DNA of 52,024 nucleotides, from positions 1 to 52,024 of the forward strand of contig CAINRS010000134.1 in assembly GCA_903852755.1 (NCBI GenBank), read 5' to 3'. The notes under the pieces were generated by a model. It made no database searches and was not told the origin of the DNA. It saw only the letters and a program-made list of their open reading frames with translations. Origin of the DNA: an uncultured Actinomycetes bacterium (lineage in GTDB: Bacteria; Actinomycetota; Acidimicrobiia; Acidimicrobiales; Microtrichaceae). This document shows, one piece after another, positions 35,617 to 42,594 of this stretch. The translations under genes and the position numbers were made by a program. Numbering within the stretch: the first letter of the stretch is position 1; every line of letters begins with the position of its first letter.

Positions 35617-38600
35617 TCAGGTGAGGTCGATGCGCTGGGCCCCGAGCAGGTGGCCGATGGCCTCTGCGGGCACGGGGCGGGAGTAGAGGAACCCCTGGCC
35701 GAGCTCGATCCCGAGTTGGCCGAGCGTGGACTCCTGCTCGACGGTCTCGATCCCCTCGGCCACGACCGAGGCCCGCAGCTGGGCGGCGAGGTCGGTCACC
35801 GACGTGATGATCTGGCGGTTCGTCGCGCTCTCGAGCGCGCTCACGAACGAGCGGTCGATCTTGAGGATGTCGAAGTTGAAGCGGTGGATGTAGCCGAGTG
35901 AGGAGTACCCCGTGCCGAAGTCGTCGATGGCGAGCCGCAGTCCGAGCGAGCGGAGCGCCTCCATACGGGACCGAACCAGCTCCGTCTCGGTCATCAGCGA
36001 CGACTCCGTGACCTCCAGGGTCAGGCAGTCCGGCGGCAGGTCGAACTCATCGAGCAGGGCGGCGACCGAGGGAACGAGCCGCTCGTCGTGCAGCTCGGCA
36101 GCTGCGACGTTGACTGCGACGGTCAGGTGGGCTGCCGTGTCGGGTTGGGTTCGTCGCCAGTGGGCGAGGTCCCGGCACGCTCGACGTCGCATCCACCGAC
36201 CGAGCTCGAGGACCAGTCCGTGCTCCTCGGCGATGGGGACGAAGACACCGGGGCTCAGGCTCCCCCGGGTCGGGTGGTTCCACCGGACGAGGGCCTCGAG
36301 CCCCACGATCCGTTGGGTGCACAGGTCGACGACCGGCTGGTAGTGCGCCTCGATCCCATCGACGGCGATCGCCTCCGCCAGGTCGGCGCGCAGCTCGAAC
36401 CGGGTCATGCTGTCGGCGTGCATCGAGGGCTCGAAGGTGGTGATCCGGTGCCGGCCCGTGCCCCTTCCCTCGGACTTCGACCGGTACATCGCAGTGTCCG
36501 CAGCGCGCAGGAGGTCCTCCGCCGAGTGGCTCCGGTCCTGGTCGACGGCGACTCCCGCCGAGGCGGTCACGGTGATGGTCCGGTCGTCCACCTCGACCGG
36601 CCGGCCGATCAGGTCGAGCAGGGTCCCGGTCAGCTCGACGACGCGATCCTCCCCGTGTGCCCGCTCCACGACGAGCAGGAACTCGTCGCCGCTGCTCCGG
36701 GCGGCGGTGTCGTCGTCCTCGGCGAGCCGGGCGACTCGCTGGGCGATCGTGGTCAGCACCCGATCGCCGACGGCGTGGCCCAGGCTGTCGTTGATGCTCT
36801 TGAAGTCGTCGAGGTCGACCGAGATGACCGCCACGGTGCTGCGACCGGGATTCCGTCCGAGCATCGTGGTCAGCGATGAACTGGCGAGTGCCCGGTTGGG
36901 GAGTCCGGTCAGGCCGTCGTGGGTCGCCTGGTACTCGAGTCGTTCGACCATCGCGGTCCGCTCGGTCACGTCGCGACCGTTCAGGACGAACGCCCCGAGC
37001 GCCGGCTCCGCCCGGAGGTCGCGCACCGTCGCCTCGATGTGCCGCCGTCGGCCGGTGACGTCGTCGAACCAGAAGGTCAGCAGCGCCGCAGGGTCAGCGC
37101 CGGTCGACCGCAGCGCCTCGCTCCAGTCCAGGCCGCTGTTGGGGAAGAGCTCCTCGAGTCGCAGCGCCCCGGGCTGTTCGACCGGGCGCCCGGTCAGGGC
37201 CCCCACCGACGGGCTGGCGTAGCGCAGCTCACCGTCGGGGAGCACCGCCACCACCAGGTCGCTGGAGTGCTGGACCAGCGCCTTGAACCGTGACTCCGAG
37301 AGGACGAGCCGTTCCTCGGCCGACTTCCGGTCGCCGATCTCCCGTGCCGTCAGGACGACCCCCCGGACGTTCGGATCGTGCGACAGGTCGGTGCCCACGA
37401 TCTCGAACCAGTGGTAGGTGCCGGCCACGTGGCGGAGCCGGACCTCGTGCCGCTGCCGCCGTCCGGCGAGGATCGACGCCTCGAACCCGGCGACGACCTC
37501 GGCGTCGCCCGGGTGCACCAGGTCCGTGAACTCGAGTCCGCCCAGGTAGTCGAGGGGGTAGCCGAGGAGCCGGGTGGCGACGGGGGAGACGTAGACCGGT
37601 CGACGGTCGGGACCGAGTACCACCACGATGTCCGAGGAGTTGTCGATCAGCGAGCCGAACCGCTCCTCGGAACGCCGGCGCACCGTCAGTTCCGTCCGGT
37701 CGACCGAACGCAGCGCCAGGGCGGCGTCCCGACACACGGTCTGCACGGCCTGCACCTGCTCCACCGACAGGTTGGCGGGCTCGAGCAGGGCGGCACCCCG
37801 CACGCGTCCGTCGACGACCACGACCGCGGCCACCCAGCCGGGGACCCCGAGCTCGACGAGCTCACCCGATGCCGGCGACGCCCCGGCCTGCTGCCGTGCC
37901 GTGACGGCGGCCCGGACGAGCGGAGCGGTGGCCGGATGGGACCTGGCGCCGCTGCCTCCCGCTGCGCCGGCGTCGGTTGCGTCCAGCAGGACGAACTCCG
38001 GCCGACTGTCGGGCGCGCCGGTGACGGCGGCGACGCCGCACTCGGTGATCGCGGCGATCTCCTCGACCGAGGCGGCGCCCACCAGGTCCTCGCTCACGAC
38101 CCGCACGGCGGACTCGATGTCGGCGACGATCGTGTTGCGCTGGACCAACCTTCCGAGGCGGAGCACCACGAGCGGCGCGAGGACGATCGACGCGGCCACG
38201 GGCAACCAGAGCGACGAGGTGTCACCGACCCGCAGCGCCACGGCGACGAGCGCCGGTGGGATGACGAGCGCCAGTCCCAGCACGCCGATGCGGACGTAGG
38301 TCAGCCGGCGCAGGTGCGACCGGCTCGAGGGTCGGGCCATGAGCCCCGTCACGCTGGGGTGGACCAGTCCCGCGGCGCCCAGCACGAACACGGCGGCAGC
38401 GGGGACGAGCCGGATCTCCGCAGCGAGCCGGCCGGTCGTGACCAGGGTGGCGGTCAGGTCGAGCAGGACGACGCCGGTGAGGCTCGCCGCCAGCAGCCGG
38501 TTGCTGGTCGAGCGGTGGCCACCGGCGAGCGAGATGCCGATCGCGGCGGCGACCAGCAGGATCGACAGTCCTGCGTAGGCGATGTTGAGGGCTGCTCCGA

Positions 38601-39159
38601 TGCCGGCCGTGGGCCCCACACCGAGCGAGGGGAGCAGGACGACCTGCCACTGGAGGACGGCGACGGCGATGGCGCCGACGAGGGCGTCGATGCTCAGGTC
38701 GGCGTCCGGTCGACCGATCCGGCCCCGCACCACGAGGGCCATGGCGACGACGAACATCGGGTACGACACGATGCTGAGTCCGTCGGCGATGCTGGGGAAC
38801 GGGTAGGTCGCACCGGTGAGCGCCGCCTCGACGCCACGGACGAGCGCTCCGCCGAGCGAGCAGGACCCCGCCAGGACCATCCAGGTGGCGGCCCTCCGGA
38901 TCGGCGGGTCGAGGCCCCGCAACCGGATCGCAGCCGTCACGAGCATCCCGGTGCCGAGCAGCAGGTAGACCACTCCGGCCACGGAGGCGGGAGCGAGCGC
39001 GACGACGCAGGTGCCGAGGACGCCGACCGCGACCACCCTCCGGAATCGGCGGGTGCCGCCGTCCGGGTCCGGTGTTCCTGGAGATGCGCCGCTGATCGGC
39101 GCTCGTGGATCCATGTCGAGCGGGCGAGGTCGCGCCCCAGTCACCTTCCGTCGCTCCAT
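35617..39159 (-). CDS. Membrane-bound PAS-GGDEF-EAL cyclic-di-GMP signalling protein
   Basis: A 1180-residue protein. Residues about 40-335 form roughly eight membrane helices with short loops. A GAF-like segment (about 345-480) follows, then PAS 1 (about 497-612) and PAS 2 (about 620-735). The GGDEF domain (about 740-910) reads SGDEF at 823-827, and no RxxD inhibitory site precedes it. The EAL domain (about 920-1175) looks catalytically complete: EAL 955-957, NV 1017-1018, E1052 region EVTESS, DDFGTG 1079-1084, K1100 (LKIDRSF), E1135 (VAEGIE). Phosphodiesterase activity is therefore likely and cyclase activity uncertain. Its ATG abuts a perfect inverted repeat. It is convergent with ribH. 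Confidence 0.93.
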   Translation of the reverse strand: MERRKVTGARPRPLDMDPRAPISGASPGTPDPDGGTRRFRRVVAVGVLGTCVVALAPASVAGVVYLLLGTGMLVTAAIRLRGLDPPIRRAATWMVLAGSCSLGGALVRGVEAALTGATYPFPSIADGLSIVSYPMFVVAMALVVRGRIGRPDADLSIDALVGAIAVAVLQWQVVLLPSLGVGPTAGIGAALNIAYAGLSILLVAAAIGISLAGGHRSTSNRLLAASLTGVVLLDLTATLVTTGRLAAEIRLVPAAAVFVLGAAGLVHPSVTGLMARPSSRSHLRRLTYVRIGVLGLALVIPPALVAVALRVGDTSSLWLPVAASIVLAPLVVLRLGRLVQRNTIVADIESAVRVVSEDLVGAASVEEIAAITECGVAAVTGAPDSRPEFVLLDATDAGAAGGSGARSHPATAPLVRAAVTARQQAGASPASGELVELGVPGWVAAVVVVDGRVRGAALLEPANLSVEQVQAVQTVCRDAALALRSVDRTELTVRRRSEERFGSLIDNSSDIVVVLGPDRRPVYVSPVATRLLGYPLDYLGGLEFTDLVHPGDAEVVAGFEASILAGRRQRHEVRLRHVAGTYHWFEIVGTDLSHDPNVRGVVLTAREIGDRKSAEERLVLSESRFKALVQHSSDLVVAVLPDGELRYASPSVGALTGRPVEQPGALRLEELFPNSGLDWSEALRSTGADPAALLTFWFDDVTGRRRHIEATVRDLRAEPALGAFVLNGRDVTERTAMVERLEYQATHDGLTGLPNRALASSSLTTMLGRNPGRSTVAVISVDLDDFKSINDSLGHAVGDRVLTTIAQRVARLAEDDDTAARSSGDEFLLVVERAHGEDRVVELTGTLLDLIGRPVEVDDRTITVTASAGVAVDQDRSHSAEDLLRAADTAMYRSKSEGRGTGRHRITTFEPSMHADSMTRFELRADLAEAIAVDGIEAHYQPVVDLCTQRIVGLEALVRWNHPTRGSLSPGVFVPIAEEHGLVLELGRWMRRRACRDLAHWRRTQPDTAAHLTVAVNVAAAELHDERLVPSVAALLDEFDLPPDCLTLEVTESSLMTETELVRSRMEALRSLGLRLAIDDFGTGYSSLGYIHRFNFDILKIDRSFVSALESATNRQIITSVTDLAAQLRASVVAEGIETVEQESTLGQLGIELGQGFLYSRPVPAEAIGHLLGAQRIDLT

Positions 39160-39178
39160 CGGACCCCGACGGGGTCCG
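39160..39178 (-). promoter_or_regulatory. Inverted repeat abutting the start codon of the EAL gene
   Basis: CGGACCCC and GGGGTCCG (8-bp arms, 3-nt loop) end exactly one base before the ATG at 39159-39157. In the mRNA the stem would bury the only Shine-Dalgarno-like sequence (GGGG) and restrict translation, or it could be a protein-binding site. Confidence 0.5.
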
Positions 39179-39232
39179 CCGTCGGCAGTACCGTCGGCAC
39201 CCCGTCACCGGGTGTGAGGAGAACGCGAGGAT

Positions 39233-39277
39233 CGGAGGCCCGGTGCTCGGAGGCCCGGTGCTCGGATGCCCTGCGCT
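39233..39277. repeat. 15-bp tandem repeat, three copies
   Basis: CGGAGGCCCGGTGCT occurs twice exactly (39233-39247, 39248-39262), followed by CGGATGCCCTGCGCT (39263-39277), with a more degenerate fourth unit running into the stop codon of the minus-strand membrane-protein gene. It occupies the 125-bp interval between that gene and the EAL gene. Confidence 0.8.
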
Positions 39278-39284
39278 CGGGTGC

Positions 39285-39761
39285 TCAGGGGTTCGACGAG
39301 CGTCCGGCGCGCACCTGCCGGACGGTGCGCCACAGGGCGATGCCGCCGAACACGAGCATCCAGACGACCACACCGGCCGTCGCGCCTGCGGGCAGTGACC
39401 CGGAGGCGGCGAAGATGTAGGCGTACGGGGCGAGGAAGGTGACGACCACCACGACGGCCCAACCGGCCGCGTCCCGCCACGAGCGGTCGGTCCGGCACAG
39501 GAGCTTCACGGTCACGGCCTGGGCGATCCCGTACGGGGGCGCGGTGATCAGGTCGATGGCGAGGAAGGCCCACGGGTCGACGCCGAACCGTCCGAGCGTC
39601 GGCCACGCCAGTAGGGCCCTCGCTGCCGAGAACAGCACGACCCCGACCGCCCACGACCGTCCGAGCAACCCGAGCGAGCGGATGTCGTCGGACCAACGAC
39701 GGTCGCCGACGGCTGGCGCGGCACCTCCGTCGGTCGGTCGGGGTTGCGCCGTCGAGGTCAC
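39285..39761 (-). CDS. Four-helix integral membrane protein of unknown function
   Basis: A 158-residue protein with four predicted membrane helices: LLGRSWAVGVVLFSAARALL, PWAFLAIDLITAPPYGIAQA, GWAVVVVVTFLAPYAYIFAA and TAGVVVWMLVFGGIALW. A hydrophilic 40-residue N-terminus precedes them. GTG 39761 overlaps the stop of the upstream acyltransferase gene (GTGA on the minus strand), implying coupled translation. The longer open frame lies inside that gene and was rejected. I do not recognise the family. The coupling suggests a function linked to the acyltransferase product, perhaps transport or membrane tethering, but that is inference. Confidence 0.75.
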   Translation of the reverse strand: MTSTAQPRPTDGGAAPAVGDRRWSDDIRSLGLLGRSWAVGVVLFSAARALLAWPTLGRFGVDPWAFLAIDLITAPPYGIAQAVTVKLLCRTDRSWRDAAGWAVVVVVTFLAPYAYIFAASGSLPAGATAGVVVWMLVFGGIALWRTVRQVRAGRSSNP

Positions 39762-40522
39762 GTGGTCCCCGTCGGCAGGTGCAGCCGCCGGTGGAGGCTT
39801 TCCTCGAGGTCCTCGACGGCCCACGCGTACACCGCCGGCCGGCTGACGGCGATCACGTCGAGCATCTCGGGCAGCCACATGGCCACCGGGACGACGTCGC
39901 CTCCCATGTAGTGCCTCGCCGGAGCGAGCGGGTGCACCGGTAGTCCGTAGACGTCGGAGAAGAACTCGACCATCCACTGCTCGACGAGGAAGCAGAAGCC
40001 CCGGACACCGGCCCGGAACCCGGCGAGGAACGCCGCCCGGTGGAGTTCGTTCGCCACGCCGAGGCCCCGCTGACTGGCGTGCACGGCGAGCGACCCGATC
40101 TCGCAGACCCGACGCTCCGTGTGTCCGGGAGCGATCCCCGGGACGTGCGCGGCGGTGGGGAGGTCCCCGAGGCGTCCGAGGATGGTGCGGACGACTCCGA
40201 CGATGCGGTCGTCGGACGCATCGTCGGTGACCACGTGCAGGGTGCTCCCCGGTCGCCAGGGATCGGTCTCCTCGACGTGTCGCCGGGGCGACTCAGCGCA
40301 GAATCCGCTCGTCCGGTAGACCTCGTAGACGAACTGCTCCGCCCGGACACCGAGGTCGGACGTGGGGTCGACCGACTGGATCCGGAGCCCGGTCTCGAGA
40401 CGTTCCGGCTCGAAGTCGCGGCGCGGGTCGTGCGCAGCGACGAGCCCGGGGACGGCGGTCAGGTCGACCGTCGACGGAAGCTCTGCCGACCGGTTCCGGT
40501 CGGATCGGAGTTGGAGTGCCAC
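39758..40522 (-). CDS. FeeM/LuxI-like GNAT-fold acyltransferase
   Basis: A 254-residue protein (GTG 40522). FVYEVYRTSGFCAESPRRHV and EETDPWRPGSTLHVVTDD, IVGVVRTIL, then EIGSLAVHASQRGLG (141-155) and GFCFLVEQWMVEFFSDVYGL follow the order of N-acyl amino acid synthases, exosortase-associated acyltransferases and, more remotely, LuxI-type autoinducer synthases. The QRGLGVANEL segment corresponds to the GNAT acyl-CoA loop. No exosortase or LuxR gene is in the window. The GAGGTGG upstream of codon 40522 decides the start; GTG 40591 would add 23 unconvincing residues. It is coupled to the downstream membrane protein gene. The product could be an acylated amino acid or signal; substrate unknown. Confidence 0.7.
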   Translation of the reverse strand: MALQLRSDRNRSAELPSTVDLTAVPGLVAAHDPRRDFEPERLETGLRIQSVDPTSDLGVRAEQFVYEVYRTSGFCAESPRRHVEETDPWRPGSTLHVVTDDASDDRIVGVVRTILGRLGDLPTAAHVPGIAPGHTERRVCEIGSLAVHASQRGLGVANELHRAAFLAGFRAGVRGFCFLVEQWMVEFFSDVYGLPVHPLAPARHYMGGDVVPVAMWLPEMLDVIAVSRPAVYAWAVEDLEESLHRRLHLPTGTT

Positions 40523-40653
40523 GTGTCCCACCTCGGCGACACGCCCCCCCAGCGGTGCCTCCTCGGCACCGGGCAGACCGATAGGCCACACCCTCGGGCG
40601 CCCACGTCACAAGGCGGAGCGGTGCAATTGAGGAGATCTTGAGGTTCACCGAC

Positions 40654-40678
40654 GGCCCGGGAACCGGATTCCCGGGCC
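40654..40678. promoter_or_regulatory. Perfect 10-bp-arm palindrome in the hisG upstream region (candidate operator)
   Basis: GGCCCGGGAA (40654-40663) and TTCCCGGGCC (40669-40678) flank a 5-bp centre. Its right arm overlaps the expected -35 position of the hisG promoter (-10 at 40693-40698). Flanking genes diverge from it, so it is not downstream of any visible gene and is unlikely to be a terminator. An operator serving hisG and possibly the minus-strand genes is the simplest reading. Confidence 0.55.
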
Positions 40679-40692
40679 CGCCGGTCGGCGGC

Positions 40693-40698
40693 TAGCTT
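40693..40698 (+). promoter_or_regulatory. Candidate -10 of a leaderless hisG promoter
   Basis: TAGCTT lies 7 nt before GTG 40706 with no RBS between. Confidence 0.5.
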
Positions 40699-40705
40699 CG
40701 GCGCC

Positions 40706-41581
40706 GTGCTGCGACTGGTCCTGCCCAAGGGTTCCCTCGAGGCGGCGACCCTCGCGTTGTTCTCGGACGCCGACCTGCCCGTCCTCCGATCGTCGTCGGT
40801 TGCCTACCGGGCCACGATCGAGGACCCCCGGATCGACTCCGTGCGGATCCTCCGGCCCCAGGAGATCCCGCACTACGTGGCCGACGGCGTGTTCGACCTG
40901 GGCATCACCGGCAGGGACTGGGTGGAGGAGACGTCCTCCGAGGTCGTGTCGCTCGGTGAGCTCCGGTACTCCAAGGTCACCTCGAACCCGATCCGGGTCG
41001 TCGTCGCCGTGCCGGAGGAGTCGCCGGTCCAGCAGGTCGCGGACCTGCCCGACGGTGTCAGGGTCTCCACCGAGTACCTCGAGCTCACCCGACGCTTCTT
41101 CGAGTCACGAGGCGTCCGAGCCGATCTCCGCCTGTCGTACGGAGCGACCGAGGCCAAGGTTCCCGACATCGTGGACTGCGTCGTCGACATCACGGAGACC
41201 GGCTCGGCGCTCCGGGCCGCCGGTCTCCGGATCATCGACGAGGTCCTCGTGTCCTACACCGAACTGGTGGCCAACCCCACCGCCTACGCGGACCCCGAGC
41301 GTCGCCACGCCATGGAGCAGCTCCTCACGCTCCTGCAGGGGGTGCTCGAGGCGCGAGGGCAGGTGCTCGTGAAGCTCAACGTGGACCGGGATCACCTCGA
41401 CGAGGTGATCGGCGTGCTGCCGGCCATGAAGACGCCCACGGTCAACGAGCTCTACGGAGGTGCGGGCTACGCCGTCGAGACGGTGGTCTCGAAGTCCCGG
41501 ATCAACGTGCTGGTCCCGGCGCTCAAGGACGCCGGTGCCACCGACATCATCGAGCTCCCGCTGTCGAAGATCGTGCACTGA
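40706..41581 (+). CDS. hisG: ATP phosphoribosyltransferase, long form
   Basis: A 291-residue first enzyme of histidine synthesis. LRLVLPKGSLEAATLALF starts the catalytic part. DLGITGRDWVEE and VRVSTEYLELTRRFFESRG follow, and the PRPP site is PDIVDCVVDITETGSALRA. The last about 75 residues (VLVKLNVDRDHLDEVIGVLP, GGAGYAVETVV) form the ACT-like regulatory domain that binds histidine, so no HisZ is needed. hisE, the usual upstream neighbour in actinobacteria, is absent. Probably leaderless. Confidence 0.96.
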   Translation: MLRLVLPKGSLEAATLALFSDADLPVLRSSSVAYRATIEDPRIDSVRILRPQEIPHYVADGVFDLGITGRDWVEETSSEVVSLGELRYSKVTSNPIRVVVAVPEESPVQQVADLPDGVRVSTEYLELTRRFFESRGVRADLRLSYGATEAKVPDIVDCVVDITETGSALRAAGLRIIDEVLVSYTELVANPTAYADPERRHAMEQLLTLLQGVLEARGQVLVKLNVDRDHLDEVIGVLPAMKTPTVNELYGGAGYAVETVVSKSRINVLVPALKDAGATDIIELPLSKIVH

Positions 41582-41591
41582 GGCCGTCGGC

Positions 41592-41807
41592 GTGGCAGCA
41601 CTGCGTCCCGAAGCCGGGGTGGTCGCACGGTTCGACGACGCCTCCGGGATCGGTCAGGTCGCCGACCGTGCAGGGGTCCTCGTGGACTTCCACTGCGTCT
41701 CCATCGCCGATGGTTCCCGTCGGATCGCCGAGGGGGCCCCGGTGACCTTCCTGCGTCGCACCGGGCCGACGGGCCGCTCGGAGGCAGTGGCCGTGACCCC
41801 GAGCTGA
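41592..41807 (+). CDS. Small divergent cold-shock-domain protein
   Basis: A 71-residue protein starting 10 bp after hisG (GTG 41592). AGVVARFDDASGIGQVADRA, VLVDFHCVSIADGSRRIAEG and PVTFLRRTGPTGRSEAVAV align to a five-strand cold-shock OB-fold. RNP1, normally KGFGFI, reads SGIGQV, and RNP2, normally VFVHFS, reads VDFHCVSI. Most of the RNA-stacking aromatic residues are therefore lost; nucleic-acid binding may be altered. It is probably co-transcribed with hisG. Homology is inferred from pattern, not from a search. Confidence 0.72.
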   Translation: MAALRPEAGVVARFDDASGIGQVADRAGVLVDFHCVSIADGSRRIAEGAPVTFLRRTGPTGRSEAVAVTPS

Positions 41808-41815
41808 TCACGTCC

Positions 41816-41830
41816 CGGGGTCGGCCCCCG
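41816..41830. terminator. Weak stem between convergent genes
   Basis: CGGGG (41816-41820) and CCCCG (41826-41830) form a 5-bp stem between the convergent CSD and DUF1844 genes. There is no U-tract on either strand; only position suggests a terminator. Confidence 0.25.
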
Positions 41831-41835
41831 CCGGC

Positions 41836-42321
41836 TCACTCCGCCGCAGTCGCCGCCTGCTCGCCTGCCTCCCGGACCTTCACGAAGACCATCTGCGCCT
41901 GGGCCAGCGCCTGGCGCAGGACGGGCTCGTTGTCGCCCAGCTCGTCACCGACCGCATCGAGCACCGCCCGGAACGACTCGATCACGACGGCGGCGTCGTT
42001 GAACTTCGGGGGTGTGGCGTCGAGGTAGATCAGGGCCAGGTCGAAGAACCGGGTGAGGTACGAGGTGAGGACCTCGGCGACGGGGGTCGCGGCGACCTCG
42101 GCCCGCACCCGCGCCATCTCCTCGAGCTCGGCCGCCAGCTGGGCGCGCTCCTCGTCGGACATGCTCGCCAGGTCCAGGCCGAGGGCCTGGGCCGCCTGGG
42201 CCAGCGCTGCATCACCGGGATCGGACCCCGTCCCGGTGCTGCCGGCTCCCCCGGACGGTCCGTCGGTCCCGCCCGCCGGGTCGACCCGGTGCTCGCCGTC
42301 CGGTGTCCACAGTGATCCCAC
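41836..42321 (-). CDS. DUF1844 family protein
   Basis: A 161-residue mostly helical acidic protein. The N-terminus, GSLWTPDGEHRVDPAGG, precedes a Gly-rich linker. The C-terminal half (about 75-160: VLTSYLTRFFDLALIYLD, then FNDAAVVIESFRAVLDAVGD and EPVLRQALAQAQMVFVKVRE) matches DUF1844, which sits next to infC in many actinobacteria. Function is unknown. GTG 42321 is chosen because the N-terminal motif begins there and AGAGGA lies upstream; the frame remains open to 42447. Its promoter probably overlaps that of infC. Confidence 0.82.
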   Translation of the reverse strand: MGSLWTPDGEHRVDPAGGTDGPSGGAGSTGTGSDPGDAALAQAAQALGLDLASMSDEERAQLAAELEEMARVRAEVAATPVAEVLTSYLTRFFDLALIYLDATPPKFNDAAVVIESFRAVLDAVGDELGDNEPVLRQALAQAQMVFVKVREAGEQAATAAE

Positions 42322-42376
42322 GGGCTGTCGTCCTCTGCTGTCGTGCTCCGATGCGGCCACCGGAGGTCGGTGCTGG

Positions 42377-42383
42377 TACGGTA
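42377..42383. promoter_or_regulatory. Overlapping divergent -10 elements for infC and the DUF1844 gene
   Basis: The palindromic GTACGGTAC region contains TACGGT on the plus strand (42377-42382) and TACCGT on the minus strand (42383 to 42378). Transcripts would start near 42389 (infC, leader about 205 nt) and near 42371 (DUF1844, leader about 50 nt). Confidence 0.5.
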
Positions 42384-42389
42384 CTCCGG

Positions 42390-42594
42390 TCACAACAAGT
42401 GGGTTGCCGCCCCTCCTCCGACCCGGGTCGTCCCGGCGGGGGACCATCGTGTTCGACGCACGTCGACCTCGCGGCGGACGCCCCTGTGGTGTCCGCCGTC
42501 TGCGTTCTGGGACGGTGTCACGAGCAACGCCGCCGAGGGCGGCACGAGTCGAGGAGCATCACGAAGAGGATGAGCTGTTGAGGAGTGATCGGCC
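42390..42594 (+). promoter_or_regulatory. Structured leader of the infC-rpmI-rplT operon
   Basis: About 205 nt without a conventional gene on the plus strand. Hairpins: a 9-bp stem, 42471-42479 with 42491-42499 (core GGCGGAC/GTCCGCC), and a 6-bp stem, GCCGCC (42529-42534) with GGCGGC (42538-42543). A frame from GTG 42449 (49 codons) ends at TAG 42596-42598, overlapping the ATA start of infC as ATAG. L20 or IF3 autoregulation is expected for this operon, but I cannot match a known RNA family. Confidence 0.5.

Noticed and set aside
37378-39420. 680-codon plus-strand frame opposite the GGDEF-EAL gene
   Set aside because: Asp/Gly/Arg-rich shadow; the minus strand has a complete multidomain protein.
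40654-40678. Reading the palindrome as a bidirectional terminator
   Set aside because: The flanking genes diverge from it and there is no U-tract, so no transcript would end there.
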